Source: Mycobacterium syngnathidarum
GTDB taxonomy: Bacteria; Actinomycetota; Actinomycetes; Mycobacteriales; Mycobacteriaceae
Reading direction: 5' to 3'
NCBI RefSeq assembly: GCF_001942625.1
Contig: NZ_MLCL01000023.1
Location: forward strand, 1 to 64,000
Length of the DNA: 64,000 nucleotides
Shown here: positions 1-7,413 of the stretch, one piece after another
How the letters are laid out: every line of letters starts with the position of its first letter
Numbering within the stretch: the stretch's first letter is position 1
Made by a program: the position numbers and the translations under genes
The notes under the pieces: model-generated
Told to the model about the DNA's origin: nothing
The model's input: only the letters and a program-made list of their open reading frames with translations
The model's database searches: none

Positions 1-73
1 GCACCGCGGCGGCCTTCTCCTCCGGGCTGTAACGACGCGCCGTGGGCTTCCCGGCACACTGTTCCTTCGGCAT
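1..73 (-). CDS. IS3-family transposase OrfA, N-terminus only (cut by window edge)
   Basis: Reading from an ATG at 73 towards the left edge gives 24 residues beginning MPKEQCAGKPTARRYSPEEK. This resembles the N-terminus of actinobacterial IS3-family OrfA proteins, which carry a helix-turn-helix and bind the element ends. The rest of the gene lies outside the window, so intactness cannot be judged. It sits just inside a candidate terminal inverted repeat ending near 127, as expected for orfA. The family call rests on recalled similarity over a short peptide. Confidence 0.55.
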   Translation of the reverse strand, partial: MPKEQCAGKPTARRYSPEEKAAAV

Positions 74-127
74 ACCTGCATCCTCGTTTCCAAGGTCAGG
101 AGCCTCCGGGATTTCCAGGGCGATTCA
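1..127 (-). mobile_element. End of an IS3-family insertion sequence
   Basis: On the minus strand the segment from 127 reads TGAATCGCCCTGGAAATCCC followed by GGAGGCTCCTGA, then a short leader and the OrfA ATG at 73. A TG-start terminal repeat 50-60 bp upstream of orfA is the usual IS3 layout. The other end and the target duplication lie outside the window, so the boundary at 127 is inferred. The element ends about 52 bp beyond the stop codon of the last type VII-associated gene and does not interrupt it. Confidence 0.5.
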
Positions 128-179
128 ACCTGTCGTTTCCCTCCCCATGGGTTGTGGTCCACGAAGGTTACGCCAGCCT

Positions 180-683
180 CTATGGCTCGGTCTTGGGTTG
201 CGCGGGCATATCGGGGCACTGTTCTCGGAGCGCGGCGGTGGCCTCGTAAGTCTCTACCGACGATTCGATAAATGCGTTACCCTCGGCTGCCGAGGGAGCT
301 ACTTGCGGATCTCGGCTAGCTGAGTCGCGTTGCAGTTGAGATCCCAGCTCGGCGGCTTCTGCCCATTTGGTCAGCTCGTCTTTCAGACTGATAGTTGAAA
401 CGGATTGCGCCGCAGAGCGAATCTTATCTCCCATGCTTGCCTCGCGTTCTGCCGCCGCGAGCAAAGCATCCCGGCCGCCGGGCCCCGTTGACAACTCGTT
501 GTTTACCGACGATGTCATCGCCAGCCACTCGCGTCCGAGTTGTTCAACCACGGTGCATTCTTCGGCGGGCGGCGCGGCAGAATCGTCACGTTGCTGAAAC
601 GCCCATACCCCACCCGCTGCAGCGCCGGCAATCGCAACCACGGCAGAGACTGTCCACAGCCAACGGTTTCCTGGCACACCCAT
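180..683 (-). CDS. Small membrane-anchored protein of the type VII-associated operon
   Basis: Encodes 167 residues. One hydrophobic segment at about residues 8-28 (LWTVSAVVAIAGAAAGGVWAF) acts as a signal anchor; no lipobox cysteine follows it. The rest is a soluble, Ala/Glu-rich, probably helical domain with two cysteines (the ECTVVEQ and EQCPDM segments) that could form a disulphide outside the membrane. I do not recognise a named family. It starts 8 bp after the stop of the 400-residue WXG-like protein, so it is the third gene of that operon. Position after a candidate secreted effector makes an immunity or accessory role possible, but this is inference only. Confidence 0.6.
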   Translation of the reverse strand: MGVPGNRWLWTVSAVVAIAGAAAGGVWAFQQRDDSAAPPAEECTVVEQLGREWLAMTSSVNNELSTGPGGRDALLAAAEREASMGDKIRSAAQSVSTISLKDELTKWAEAAELGSQLQRDSASRDPQVAPSAAEGNAFIESSVETYEATAALREQCPDMPAQPKTEP

Positions 684-691
684 ATTCTGTT

Positions 692-1894
692 CTAGCTTCC
701 TCTCATGTTTGTCGAATCACCTGGGAACTCGTGATTGCCACCGTAGGGGTTGGGGATGTATAGGTGCAGGCTGGGATTGGTGGCCCAAACTCGGCCAATA
801 TCGCGAGGTTCGATCGGTGCCCAGACTCCCGCGCCCCAGAACGGGCGCATCAACCCGGCACCGTCGTTCTGTGGGATTAGTACATACTTGTGCTCAGCTT
901 CGAATTGGTATCCGACCCATGTGGCCGGATACCAGTTGCCGTCGCGTTGAACCCACTGCGCATGACCCGCGGCTCCGTCGAATCCCTCACCTACGACCCG
1001 GAAAGTGTATGCCTCTTGCAGGTTCCAGCCTGGAGTCGCTCCCCATCCGTTAGGGGGTGGCTCGACCACATTCTTGAATCCTGAGGGAGGCCCGATCACA
1101 GGCGACGGAAAGTCTCTATGCCATGGCTTAACCTGAGGTGGACCCGGTGGTAGTCCGTTCCCCTGGTACGGGTGGTCATAGTCGATTTCCCACCGTCCAC
1201 CGCCTTCGATCGAGTCCTTCGGCTGGCGCGGTACACCGAACGGAGAGAGATTGTCCCATCCGTCCTGGCCCGGAGTCTCCGGTAGATCACCTAACCTCGG
1301 TGGTCCAAGCTTGTAATCAACCGCCTGTACAAGATGGTTCTTGCTGTCGCCGTCGAACCTGATCTCTTCCAGCTCAACTGCCTTGGCGTGAAGGCGTTTG
1401 CCCACCAACGCGGCGGTACTAACGAGTTGTTCGGCGCTCCAGCGGATATCTTCGGCGTGCTCGGCGAGAGCCCTGTTCCGCCCGACGATCGTGGTGATGT
1501 CGTACTTGCGGGCATCGGTGACCTTCAAATTCTCAGCCACGCTGAATCCGTTGTTCTCGGCGGTGGTGATTGCCTCCGCGGCCTTGTCGATGGCGGCGTT
1601 GATGTCGTGATCGCCGTTGTCGGCGAGGTCGGCAGCCTCGCGCAGCACACCGCCCTGACGGCCGACCACCGCGACGTCCGCCGTCACCCGATCCAGGGCC
1701 GCGTCCTTCGCGTCACCATCCCAGGTGGTGCCGCCCGGCGATGCGATGTTCTGAAGGTGCTCCTCAAAGGTGTTCTCACTCCTGGTGGCAGCCTGCCGCC
1801 ATGTTGCCGCAGCCTCGGTGAGGTGCGACGTGCTCCAGTTCTCAATCTGTGAACGCGTGGGCAACCCACCCGACGAACCGGACGCTGGACTCAC
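692..1894 (-). CDS. WXG100-like N-terminal domain protein, candidate type VII secretion substrate
   Basis: Encodes 400 residues from a GTG that overlaps the upstream stop (GTGA). Residues about 15-190 are helical and resemble the WXG100/LXG-type domains of mycobacterial secreted proteins, including a W-D-G turn (GGTTWDGDAKDAA) between helices. A proline/glycine-rich linker follows (about 215-290). The distinct C-terminal domain (about 290-400) is rich in Trp and Tyr (GNWYPATWVGYQFEAEHKYV). This helical head, linker and variable tail layout is that of type VII secreted polymorphic effectors. It may belong to the Rv0026/Rv2082 type of mycobacterial protein (from memory, not verified). The function of the tail is unknown. 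Confidence 0.6.
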   Translation of the reverse strand: MSPASGSSGGLPTRSQIENWSTSHLTEAAATWRQAATRSENTFEEHLQNIASPGGTTWDGDAKDAALDRVTADVAVVGRQGGVLREAADLADNGDHDINAAIDKAAEAITTAENNGFSVAENLKVTDARKYDITTIVGRNRALAEHAEDIRWSAEQLVSTAALVGKRLHAKAVELEEIRFDGDSKNHLVQAVDYKLGPPRLGDLPETPGQDGWDNLSPFGVPRQPKDSIEGGGRWEIDYDHPYQGNGLPPGPPQVKPWHRDFPSPVIGPPSGFKNVVEPPPNGWGATPGWNLQEAYTFRVVGEGFDGAAGHAQWVQRDGNWYPATWVGYQFEAEHKYVLIPQNDGAGLMRPFWGAGVWAPIEPRDIGRVWATNPSLHLYIPNPYGGNHEFPGDSTNMRGS

Positions 1895-2169
1895 ACCGTC
1901 GCCGAAATCGCGCCAGCGCCACTGCTGTCGGTGTCGTCATACCGTCCGCCGCCCACCGACAAATCGCCAGCCTGCCCCACCACGCGTCGAGCCTGACGTT
2001 CTCGCACCACATTCAAGGCAGCGTTGACCGCACCCACTCCAGCTGCACTCGGATCATCACCACCAAAGCACCCATCGACTGCTCCCGCTACCAATCCAGC
2101 GGCAAGCGCATCGCTGGCACCGGCAGCCGCCCGCAAACCACCTGCGTTCACTTCCAGCCCGTTTGCCAT
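1891..2169 (-). CDS. EspC-like (DUF2580) small type VII secretion-associated protein
   Basis: Encodes 92 residues starting at an ATG with a GGGGGA ribosome site 6 bases upstream. It is Ala/Gly-rich and helical, opening LEVNAGGLRAAAGASDALAA, as in EspC/DUF2580 proteins that form helical hairpins and are co-secreted with larger ESX partners. It overlaps the next gene by 4 bp, so the two are translationally coupled; a small EspC-like protein followed by a large partner is a recurrent mycobacterial arrangement. No ESX core genes (eccC, mycP) are in the window, so secretion would depend on a system encoded elsewhere. Confidence 0.65.
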   Translation of the reverse strand: MANGLEVNAGGLRAAAGASDALAAGLVAGAVDGCFGGDDPSAAGVGAVNAALNVVRERQARRVVGQAGDLSVGGGRYDDTDSSGAGAISATV

Positions 2170-2405
2170 ATCAATCCCCCAAACTGGCTAATTCGCCCCA
2201 TATAGCCTATCACCGCGCGAGCCGTCCACTGTCTGGCCGACGTCGACACATCGCGACCCCGATTCCGATGCGTCGAACGATCACTCTGGCGCGCATCCCA
2301 ATGGCGACCGAAACACACGCGGCCTGCCCGCCAGCGACGAACCCCATGCCGATCCGAAGCGTCAGGGGATAAGTTGAGGGCACACTACAAACTAGTTAGC
2401 CGGCG
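2170..2405. other. Intergenic region upstream of the EspC-like operon
   Basis: No convincing gene is present. On the minus strand a TAGGCT hexamer (TANNNT type) lies about 30 bases upstream of the EspC-like ATG and could be its -10 box. Short ORFs on both strands lack ribosome sites and recognisable sequence. The right end runs into the decayed 13E12 fragment. Confidence 0.4.
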
Positions 2406-2620
2406 CTGGTATGCCCATACCATCATCGGGGCGGTATCACCATCACCGGACCCGCCGACCGGCTCGTCGTCACCGACAGTGTCGGACATCCGCTACACGG
2501 TGGATCGCTGGCCCGCCCACCTACCGCGCCCCCACCCGATGGCCCACCCTGCCCCGGACCCACCGGCGAACGCGCCGACTGGTGGTGGCCACCCACCCTT
2601 CCAATCACAACCAACCCTCA
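2406..2620 (+). pseudogene. Decayed 3' fragment of a 13E12 (DUF222/HNH) gene
   Basis: The frame beginning at 2406 reads LVCPYHHR then GGITITGPADRLVVTD, followed by HPLHGGSLARPP, PCPGPTGERADWWWPP and a divergent end. This matches the C-terminus of the intact 13E12 protein at 62142-63383, residue for residue over long stretches. The HNH catalytic core and all upstream parts are missing, and four residues (AHHQ) are deleted at the YHHR/GGIT junction. No start codon serves this frame. The fragment continues without a stop past the original terminus, so it is a relic. Confidence 0.85.
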
Positions 2621-2731
2621 ATTAGTTTGCTGCGAACCTCGTCGAACGAGACACCGTGGTCTGTTGCGAACTCGCGCCGCGTGGTGAGCACCCGCTCGCT
2701 ACGTTCTGCCAATCACGACACCGGAGCCGCA

Positions 2732-3901
2732 TCACGATGCCTTCGGCGCCGAGTAGTTCGGCTTGCCCAGACCGAGCACGTGTTGGGCGATCATGTTGCG
2801 GAACACCTCGAGCGTGCCGCCGTAGATGCCGACCAAGGGCGCGAACCGGTACACGTACTCACTGCGGTCATCGGCTCCCCCGTCGGCCCCGACCGGCAGT
2901 GCGGCGACCGACCCCGCGATATCCATCAGATCCGGGGAGATGTCACGCATGGTCTGCGCCAGCGCCACCCGGCCGAAGATGCTGGGTGACGACAGCGATG
3001 CCTCCAGACGAGCCACGCTACGGCCCAGTCGATACGCGACCGACCCGTCCTCGACGGCACCGGACTTGCCCACCAGCGCAGCCACATTGTCTGCCGCCTC
3101 CGCCATGAAGCCGGCCTGGTGCATCATGATCGCAACATCGGCCAGGCCGTCATCGGCCGCCGCGACCGCCCCGTGCTCGGCGTCGAGCGGTTCCCGCACC
3201 ACCGTCCAGCCGCCGTTGACATCGCCGAGCCGGTACTTGTCGTCGACCCGCACGTCGGAGTAATAGACGATATTGGTGCGGTCGCCGTCGACGGTGCGAA
3301 TACCCTGGATCTCGATCCCGTCGGAGTCAAGCGGCACCAGGAACATGGTGAGGCTCTTGTGTTTCGGCGCTTCTGGATCGGTGTTGGTGATCAGGAAGAC
3401 GTACTTGCAATTGTGCGCGCCGGTGGTGAACATCTTGGATCCGTTGATCACCCAGTGGTCGCCGTCGCGCACCGCGCGCGTCTTGCAGGTGGCGACGTCG
3501 GAACCGCCCTCGGGTTCGGTGTAGCCCAGGCACAACCGCACGGTGCCGTCGAACACCCCGCGCAGCACATCGTCACGGATCTCCGGAGAGGCGAACTTCG
3601 CGACCGAGCGGGCCACCATCGAGGTGGTCCCCCACGTCACCCACGGCACCTCGGCGCGACGCTTCTCCAGCTCCCAGATCCGCCGGCGCACCCGAGAGAA
3701 CCCGCCGTCGGCCTCGGACTTCCACTCCTTCTCCAGGTAACCGGCCGCACCCAGAGCCAGGTGGACACCCTCGTCGAAGTTGTCACCGGTCTCGCGGTCG
3801 CGCCGGATGACGTCCTCCGTCACGACGCTCGACAGAAACTCGCGCACCTCGGTGCGGAAGGCCTCGTCTTCGGCGGACAGTTCGACTGTTGAAAAATCCA
3901 T
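2732..3901 (-). CDS. Acyl-CoA dehydrogenase (FadE), likely subunit of a heteromer
   Basis: Encodes 389 residues from the ATG giving MDFSTVELSAEDEAFR; a longer open frame upstream is antisense noise over the next gene. The flavoprotein fold shows in LCLGYTEPEGGSDVATCKTRAV (flavin/substrate loop) and GSKMFTTGA. The C-terminal motif reads GIYGGTLEVFRNMI, with Gly where classical homotetrameric enzymes have the catalytic Glu of EGT. It starts 2 bp after a second dehydrogenase-like gene, the layout of alpha2beta2 FadE pairs used for sterol side chains and other bulky acyl-CoAs. It is the last gene of a nine-gene operon. Confidence 0.85.
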   Translation of the reverse strand: MDFSTVELSAEDEAFRTEVREFLSSVVTEDVIRRDRETGDNFDEGVHLALGAAGYLEKEWKSEADGGFSRVRRRIWELEKRRAEVPWVTWGTTSMVARSVAKFASPEIRDDVLRGVFDGTVRLCLGYTEPEGGSDVATCKTRAVRDGDHWVINGSKMFTTGAHNCKYVFLITNTDPEAPKHKSLTMFLVPLDSDGIEIQGIRTVDGDRTNIVYYSDVRVDDKYRLGDVNGGWTVVREPLDAEHGAVAAADDGLADVAIMMHQAGFMAEAADNVAALVGKSGAVEDGSVAYRLGRSVARLEASLSSPSIFGRVALAQTMRDISPDLMDIAGSVAALPVGADGGADDRSEYVYRFAPLVGIYGGTLEVFRNMIAQHVLGLGKPNYSAPKAS

Positions 3902-3903
3902 AT

Positions 3904-4947
3904 CTAAACCCTGCTTTCGCGAGCGGCCACAATCTGAGCGATGCGCACCGCGGTGGCACCCGGATCTCCACCGGCAAGTGCCCAGCCACGGGCCCGCACC
4001 AGGTAGGCGGTAGCGGCCGCCTCCGCCGACACCCCCAGCCCGCCTTGGACGTGTACCGCCATGGTGGCGGCCTTGGCGGCCTCCTCCGCCATGAAGACAA
4101 ACGCCGAGGGGGCCAGTTCCGGCCGCTCGTCGGGCTCGTTGTCGAGGAACCACGCGGCCCGACGCACCAGGCCCCGCCCGCTCTGGACGGTGATCGCGAT
4201 GTTGGCCAACGGATGGGAGATGCCTTGCAGCGTGCCGATCGGCACACCGAGGGTGTACCGCGACTTGGCGAACTCGGCGGCGATCGTCATGGTCTCCTCG
4301 ACCAGCCCCACCAGCGCCGCAGCCGTCAGCAGACGCCATTCATCCAGTGCCCGTTGATATTCCGCCACTGCGTCGGCACCGCTGGCCAGCACCACCCGGG
4401 AGTCCGCGGCGGCCGGATCCACCCACGCCATCGGCAGCTTTCCGATGTTGTCGACACGGGCCGGACGACTGGAGAATCCCAGCTGCACGATGCTCTCACC
4501 GTCGCGGACGACGATGTGATCGGCGATCGACGCAGTCGGAATGAGCCGCGGACCACTCGGTGCGACCTGCGCAGGATCAAGCCCGACGATCTGGGTCCCC
4601 TGCACGATCTCCGGCGAATCCAACGCCCCGAGCCGCGTGAGCAACCGCGCCCCCACGACGTGGTCGATCCACGGCACGGGTGCCAGCGAGCGCCCCAGTT
4701 CCTCGGCCACCAAGGTCAGGTCCACCAGGGTTGCCCCGTCACCGCCGGCAGATTCCGGAAGTGCCATCGTCGTGGCGCCCATGGCGCACAACCGTTCCCA
4801 CAAACTCTTGTCGAAGCCCGACGGCTCGGCCGCACGCACCGCCTCGATGTCGGAGTGCGTCTTGAAGAACTGCCGGTATGCGGTCTGCAGGTCGACGTGA
4901 TCCTCGGTCAGGCTGTAATCCAGCCTCCGCAGCTCATAGCGGTCCAT
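3904..4947 (-). CDS. Acyl-CoA dehydrogenase-like partner subunit
   Basis: Encodes 347 residues, opening MDRYELRRLDYSLTEDHVDL. It has the acyl-CoA dehydrogenase N-domain (LCAMGATTMALPESAGGDGA) and the C-terminal helical bundle (HVQGGLGVSAEAAATAYLVR). It is shorter than the usual ~380 residues and lacks a recognisable FAD-loop EPxxGSD motif and the GTxEIQ end. That fits a partner subunit in a heterotetramer with the adjacent FadE. Its start codon shares one base with the stop of the amidohydrolase gene, so coupling is likely. Confidence 0.8.
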   Translation of the reverse strand: MDRYELRRLDYSLTEDHVDLQTAYRQFFKTHSDIEAVRAAEPSGFDKSLWERLCAMGATTMALPESAGGDGATLVDLTLVAEELGRSLAPVPWIDHVVGARLLTRLGALDSPEIVQGTQIVGLDPAQVAPSGPRLIPTASIADHIVVRDGESIVQLGFSSRPARVDNIGKLPMAWVDPAAADSRVVLASGADAVAEYQRALDEWRLLTAAALVGLVEETMTIAAEFAKSRYTLGVPIGTLQGISHPLANIAITVQSGRGLVRRAAWFLDNEPDERPELAPSAFVFMAEEAAKAATMAVHVQGGLGVSAEAAATAYLVRARGWALAGGDPGATAVRIAQIVAARESRV

Positions 4948-5792
4948 CAGCTCTCCCGATTCTGGCCGAGGAAAAACTCCGCGGCATTGTTGTAGAGGTA
5001 GTTGTCCAGCACGTCAGCCGGCAGGTCGAGTGCGAGCGCCTCGGGCACGACGCGCTGCATGCGCAACACCGGGAAATCCGAGGCGAAGATGACCTTGCCC
5101 TTTCCCCGGGTCCGCATGAAATGCAGCAGGGATTCCGGCAGCCGCTTGGGCGACCAGGCCGATGTCATCAACCGCAGGTTCTGGTATTTGATCAGCATCC
5201 GAATCGCGATGTCCCACCACGGATCCGCACCGTGGATCATGCACAGTTTCAATTCCGGGAACCGGACACACACCCGGTCGAGATAGATGGGGTTCTGTAC
5301 CTCACCGGGAATCGGCGGACCGGGCAGGCCGGTGTTGACGCACAACGGCAGTTCCAGCTCGGCGCACTTGGTGTAGAGCGGGTAGTACACCGCGTCGCTC
5401 GGCGGATACTGGCCGTCGCCCCAGAAGCTCGGGCCGACAACGGTATAGGCCACCGGCAGGTCAGCGGCGACGGCGGTGAGCTCGCGTAACGACGGGATTG
5501 GGCGCAGTAGGTTCACCCCGCCCATCGCGAGGGCGAACCGTTCCGGCTGCGCCTCGACGAACTTCCGCGCCGTGACAGATGGCTTGGCCAGTGAGTCCAT
5601 CAGGATGGCCTTCTGCACTCCATGGGTGTCCATCTCGTCGAGCATCTCCGACAGGTCGATCGGGTCGTACATCGACTTCGGGCCCTTGAAGTAGTCGTCG
5701 CGCACCTTTTTCATGAAGGTGGGCTGGTTCTCGGTCTCGCCGAAGTGCACGTTGGCCAGACAGTCAATCACTCGATGTTCGCTGCGTGTCAT
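4947..5792 (-). CDS. Amidohydrolase-family (amidohydrolase 2) TIM-barrel protein
   Basis: Encodes 281 residues. The barrel-type metal-site motifs are partly visible: an N-terminal ANVHFGE in place of the usual HxH, a mid-protein MIHGADPWW and a C-terminal FASDFPV with the conserved Asp. Family members hydrolyse C-N or C-C bonds or decarboxylate (ACMSD-like). Replacement of the first His of HxH makes the metal site atypical. It overlaps the FadD gene by 4 bp upstream and touches the FadE-like gene downstream. In a beta-oxidation operon a C-C hydrolase or decarboxylase acting on a ring-opened CoA ester or free acid is plausible; the substrate is unknown. Confidence 0.8.
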   Translation of the reverse strand: MTRSEHRVIDCLANVHFGETENQPTFMKKVRDDYFKGPKSMYDPIDLSEMLDEMDTHGVQKAILMDSLAKPSVTARKFVEAQPERFALAMGGVNLLRPIPSLRELTAVAADLPVAYTVVGPSFWGDGQYPPSDAVYYPLYTKCAELELPLCVNTGLPGPPIPGEVQNPIYLDRVCVRFPELKLCMIHGADPWWDIAIRMLIKYQNLRLMTSAWSPKRLPESLLHFMRTRGKGKVIFASDFPVLRMQRVVPEALALDLPADVLDNYLYNNAAEFFLGQNRES

Positions 5793-7405
5793 ACCTTTGT
5801 CTCCGCCTGTTGCGTGGCCAGGCTCTTGGCCCAGCGGTAGTCGGCCTTGCCGTTTCCCAGTCTGCGGATCTCCTCGACGAACAGCACGTCCTTGGGGAGT
5901 TTGAATCGGGCCAACCGGGTCGCGCAGTGCTCCCGCAGCGCCGGCACGTCGACGGTGTCGCGGATCGACACGAGTGCGACAACCTCTTCACCCCATCGCT
6001 CACTGGGCCGGCCGACAGCCAGTGCATCGACCACGTGCGGGTGTGCCCGTAGGACTTCCTCGATCTCTTCGACGAACACCTTTTCCCCACCGGTGTTGAC
6101 CACCAGCGAATCCCGGCCCAACAGGCGCAGGGTGCCGTCGGCGTCGAGTGAGGCGCGGTCACCCGAGACCACCACCCGTTCGCCGACCACCTCGGGGAAG
6201 GTCTTCGTCGTCGCTGCCTCATCGTTGAAGTAGCCGAGGGGAATACGGCCATTGCGCGCCACCCAGCCCACCTCGGTGTCGCCGGGCTCCAGGAAACGGG
6301 AGTAGTCGTCGGCCAGTACCAGTCCGCCGGCCCGCAGCTGGAAAGTCTCGGCGGTCGGGGTTTCGCGCTGGGTGTGGCCGAACCCCATATTGCCGGTCTC
6401 CGAGGAGCCGAATCCGTTGATGATGGTGATCTGCGGTATGTGTTCCAGCAGTGCGCGTTGATGTTTCGGGTTGGTGGCCGCACCGCCGGTGCCGATCGCG
6501 AACATGGACGACAGATCGTAGGAGCGCCGGCCCAACTCCTCGACGATCGGTCCGGCGTAGGCGTCGCCGACCATCGTCATCAGCCCGATCTTCTCCCGCT
6601 GTGCGGTTTCCAGCACCGTACGCGGGTCGAAGCGAGGCTTGGTGTCGTGCAGCACCACGGTCTGGCCGGAGAGCAAGCCGGAGAACGCAGTCCACATCCC
6701 GGCGGCGTGCATCAACGGCGACACCGCGAACCACGGCGGGCCGGCGTTGGCCACCTTGTCGTGGATCTCGCTCACCTGATCGTGGTCGGCCCCGTTCATC
6801 GACGACACGTAGATGTCGCCCTGGCGCCACATCACGCCCTTGGGACGGCCGGTCGTGCCGCCCGTGCAGACCATCAGCAAGTCATCAGCCGACGGAGCGA
6901 TGCCGTGGTCGGTATCCCCCTGCGCCAGCGCGTCTTCCAGTGTCACCGAACCCGGCAGCTCGGCACCGTCGCCGTCGTCCACGGAGATCAACAACTCGGC
7001 AACACCGTCACCGAGCACGGAAGCAAACTTGGCCCCCAGCGAGCGGTGGTAGATCACCGCGCGAGGTTTCAGGTAGGCCAGCAGGTCGGCCACCTCGCCC
7101 GGCGAGTAGTAGTAGTTGACATTCACCGGGACCGTGCGCGCCTTGAGGCAGCCGATCACCATCTCGGGGTACAGCTCGTTGTGCATGACCAGCGCGACCA
7201 CGTCTTGACCGCATTCCCAGCGGTTCAGGTCCCGCCGTTCGCGGTACGCACCCAATCCGCGCGAGGCCAGGAAGTTGGCCAGCCGGCGGGTGAGCTCCGC
7301 TCCCTGCGCGAAGGTGGTGCGGCGAGCGCCGCACACCGTCATCTCCCGGTCGGGCACCGCCTCGGCGATCGCGTCGACGACGGCACCGATCGTCCATTCG
7401 GCCAT
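5789..7405 (-). CDS. Acyl-CoA synthetase (FadD, ANL superfamily)
   Basis: Encodes 538 residues, full length for the family. The P-loop motif is LLMVCTGGTTGRPKGVMWR, followed by GFGSSETGN (A5), VSGDRASLDADGTLRLLGRD (A7-A8) and the C-terminal LGNGKADYRW holding the adenylation Lys. The TGGTTGxPKGVMWR signature is that of FadD19/FadD17-type mycobacterial synthetases that activate steroid side-chain or branched acids. It probably supplies the CoA ester for the operon. It overlaps the downstream amidohydrolase by 4 bp and lies 8 bp after the other amidohydrolase. Confidence 0.88.
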   Translation of the reverse strand: MAEWTIGAVVDAIAEAVPDREMTVCGARRTTFAQGAELTRRLANFLASRGLGAYRERRDLNRWECGQDVVALVMHNELYPEMVIGCLKARTVPVNVNYYYSPGEVADLLAYLKPRAVIYHRSLGAKFASVLGDGVAELLISVDDGDGAELPGSVTLEDALAQGDTDHGIAPSADDLLMVCTGGTTGRPKGVMWRQGDIYVSSMNGADHDQVSEIHDKVANAGPPWFAVSPLMHAAGMWTAFSGLLSGQTVVLHDTKPRFDPRTVLETAQREKIGLMTMVGDAYAGPIVEELGRRSYDLSSMFAIGTGGAATNPKHQRALLEHIPQITIINGFGSSETGNMGFGHTQRETPTAETFQLRAGGLVLADDYSRFLEPGDTEVGWVARNGRIPLGYFNDEAATTKTFPEVVGERVVVSGDRASLDADGTLRLLGRDSLVVNTGGEKVFVEEIEEVLRAHPHVVDALAVGRPSERWGEEVVALVSIRDTVDVPALREHCATRLARFKLPKDVLFVEEIRRLGNGKADYRWAKSLATQQAETKV

Positions 7406-7413
7406 GGCGGCGG

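Noticed and set aside
2163..2372. 69-residue plus-strand frame upstream of the 13E12 relic
   Set aside because: No ribosome site and Arg/Pro-rich shadow-like sequence overlapping the EspC-like gene start.
3902..4339. N-terminal extension of the acyl-CoA dehydrogenase at 2732 upstream of residue MDFSTVEL
   Set aside because: It overlaps the partner gene in another frame, has antisense-like Gly/Arg composition, and homologous proteins begin at MDF.
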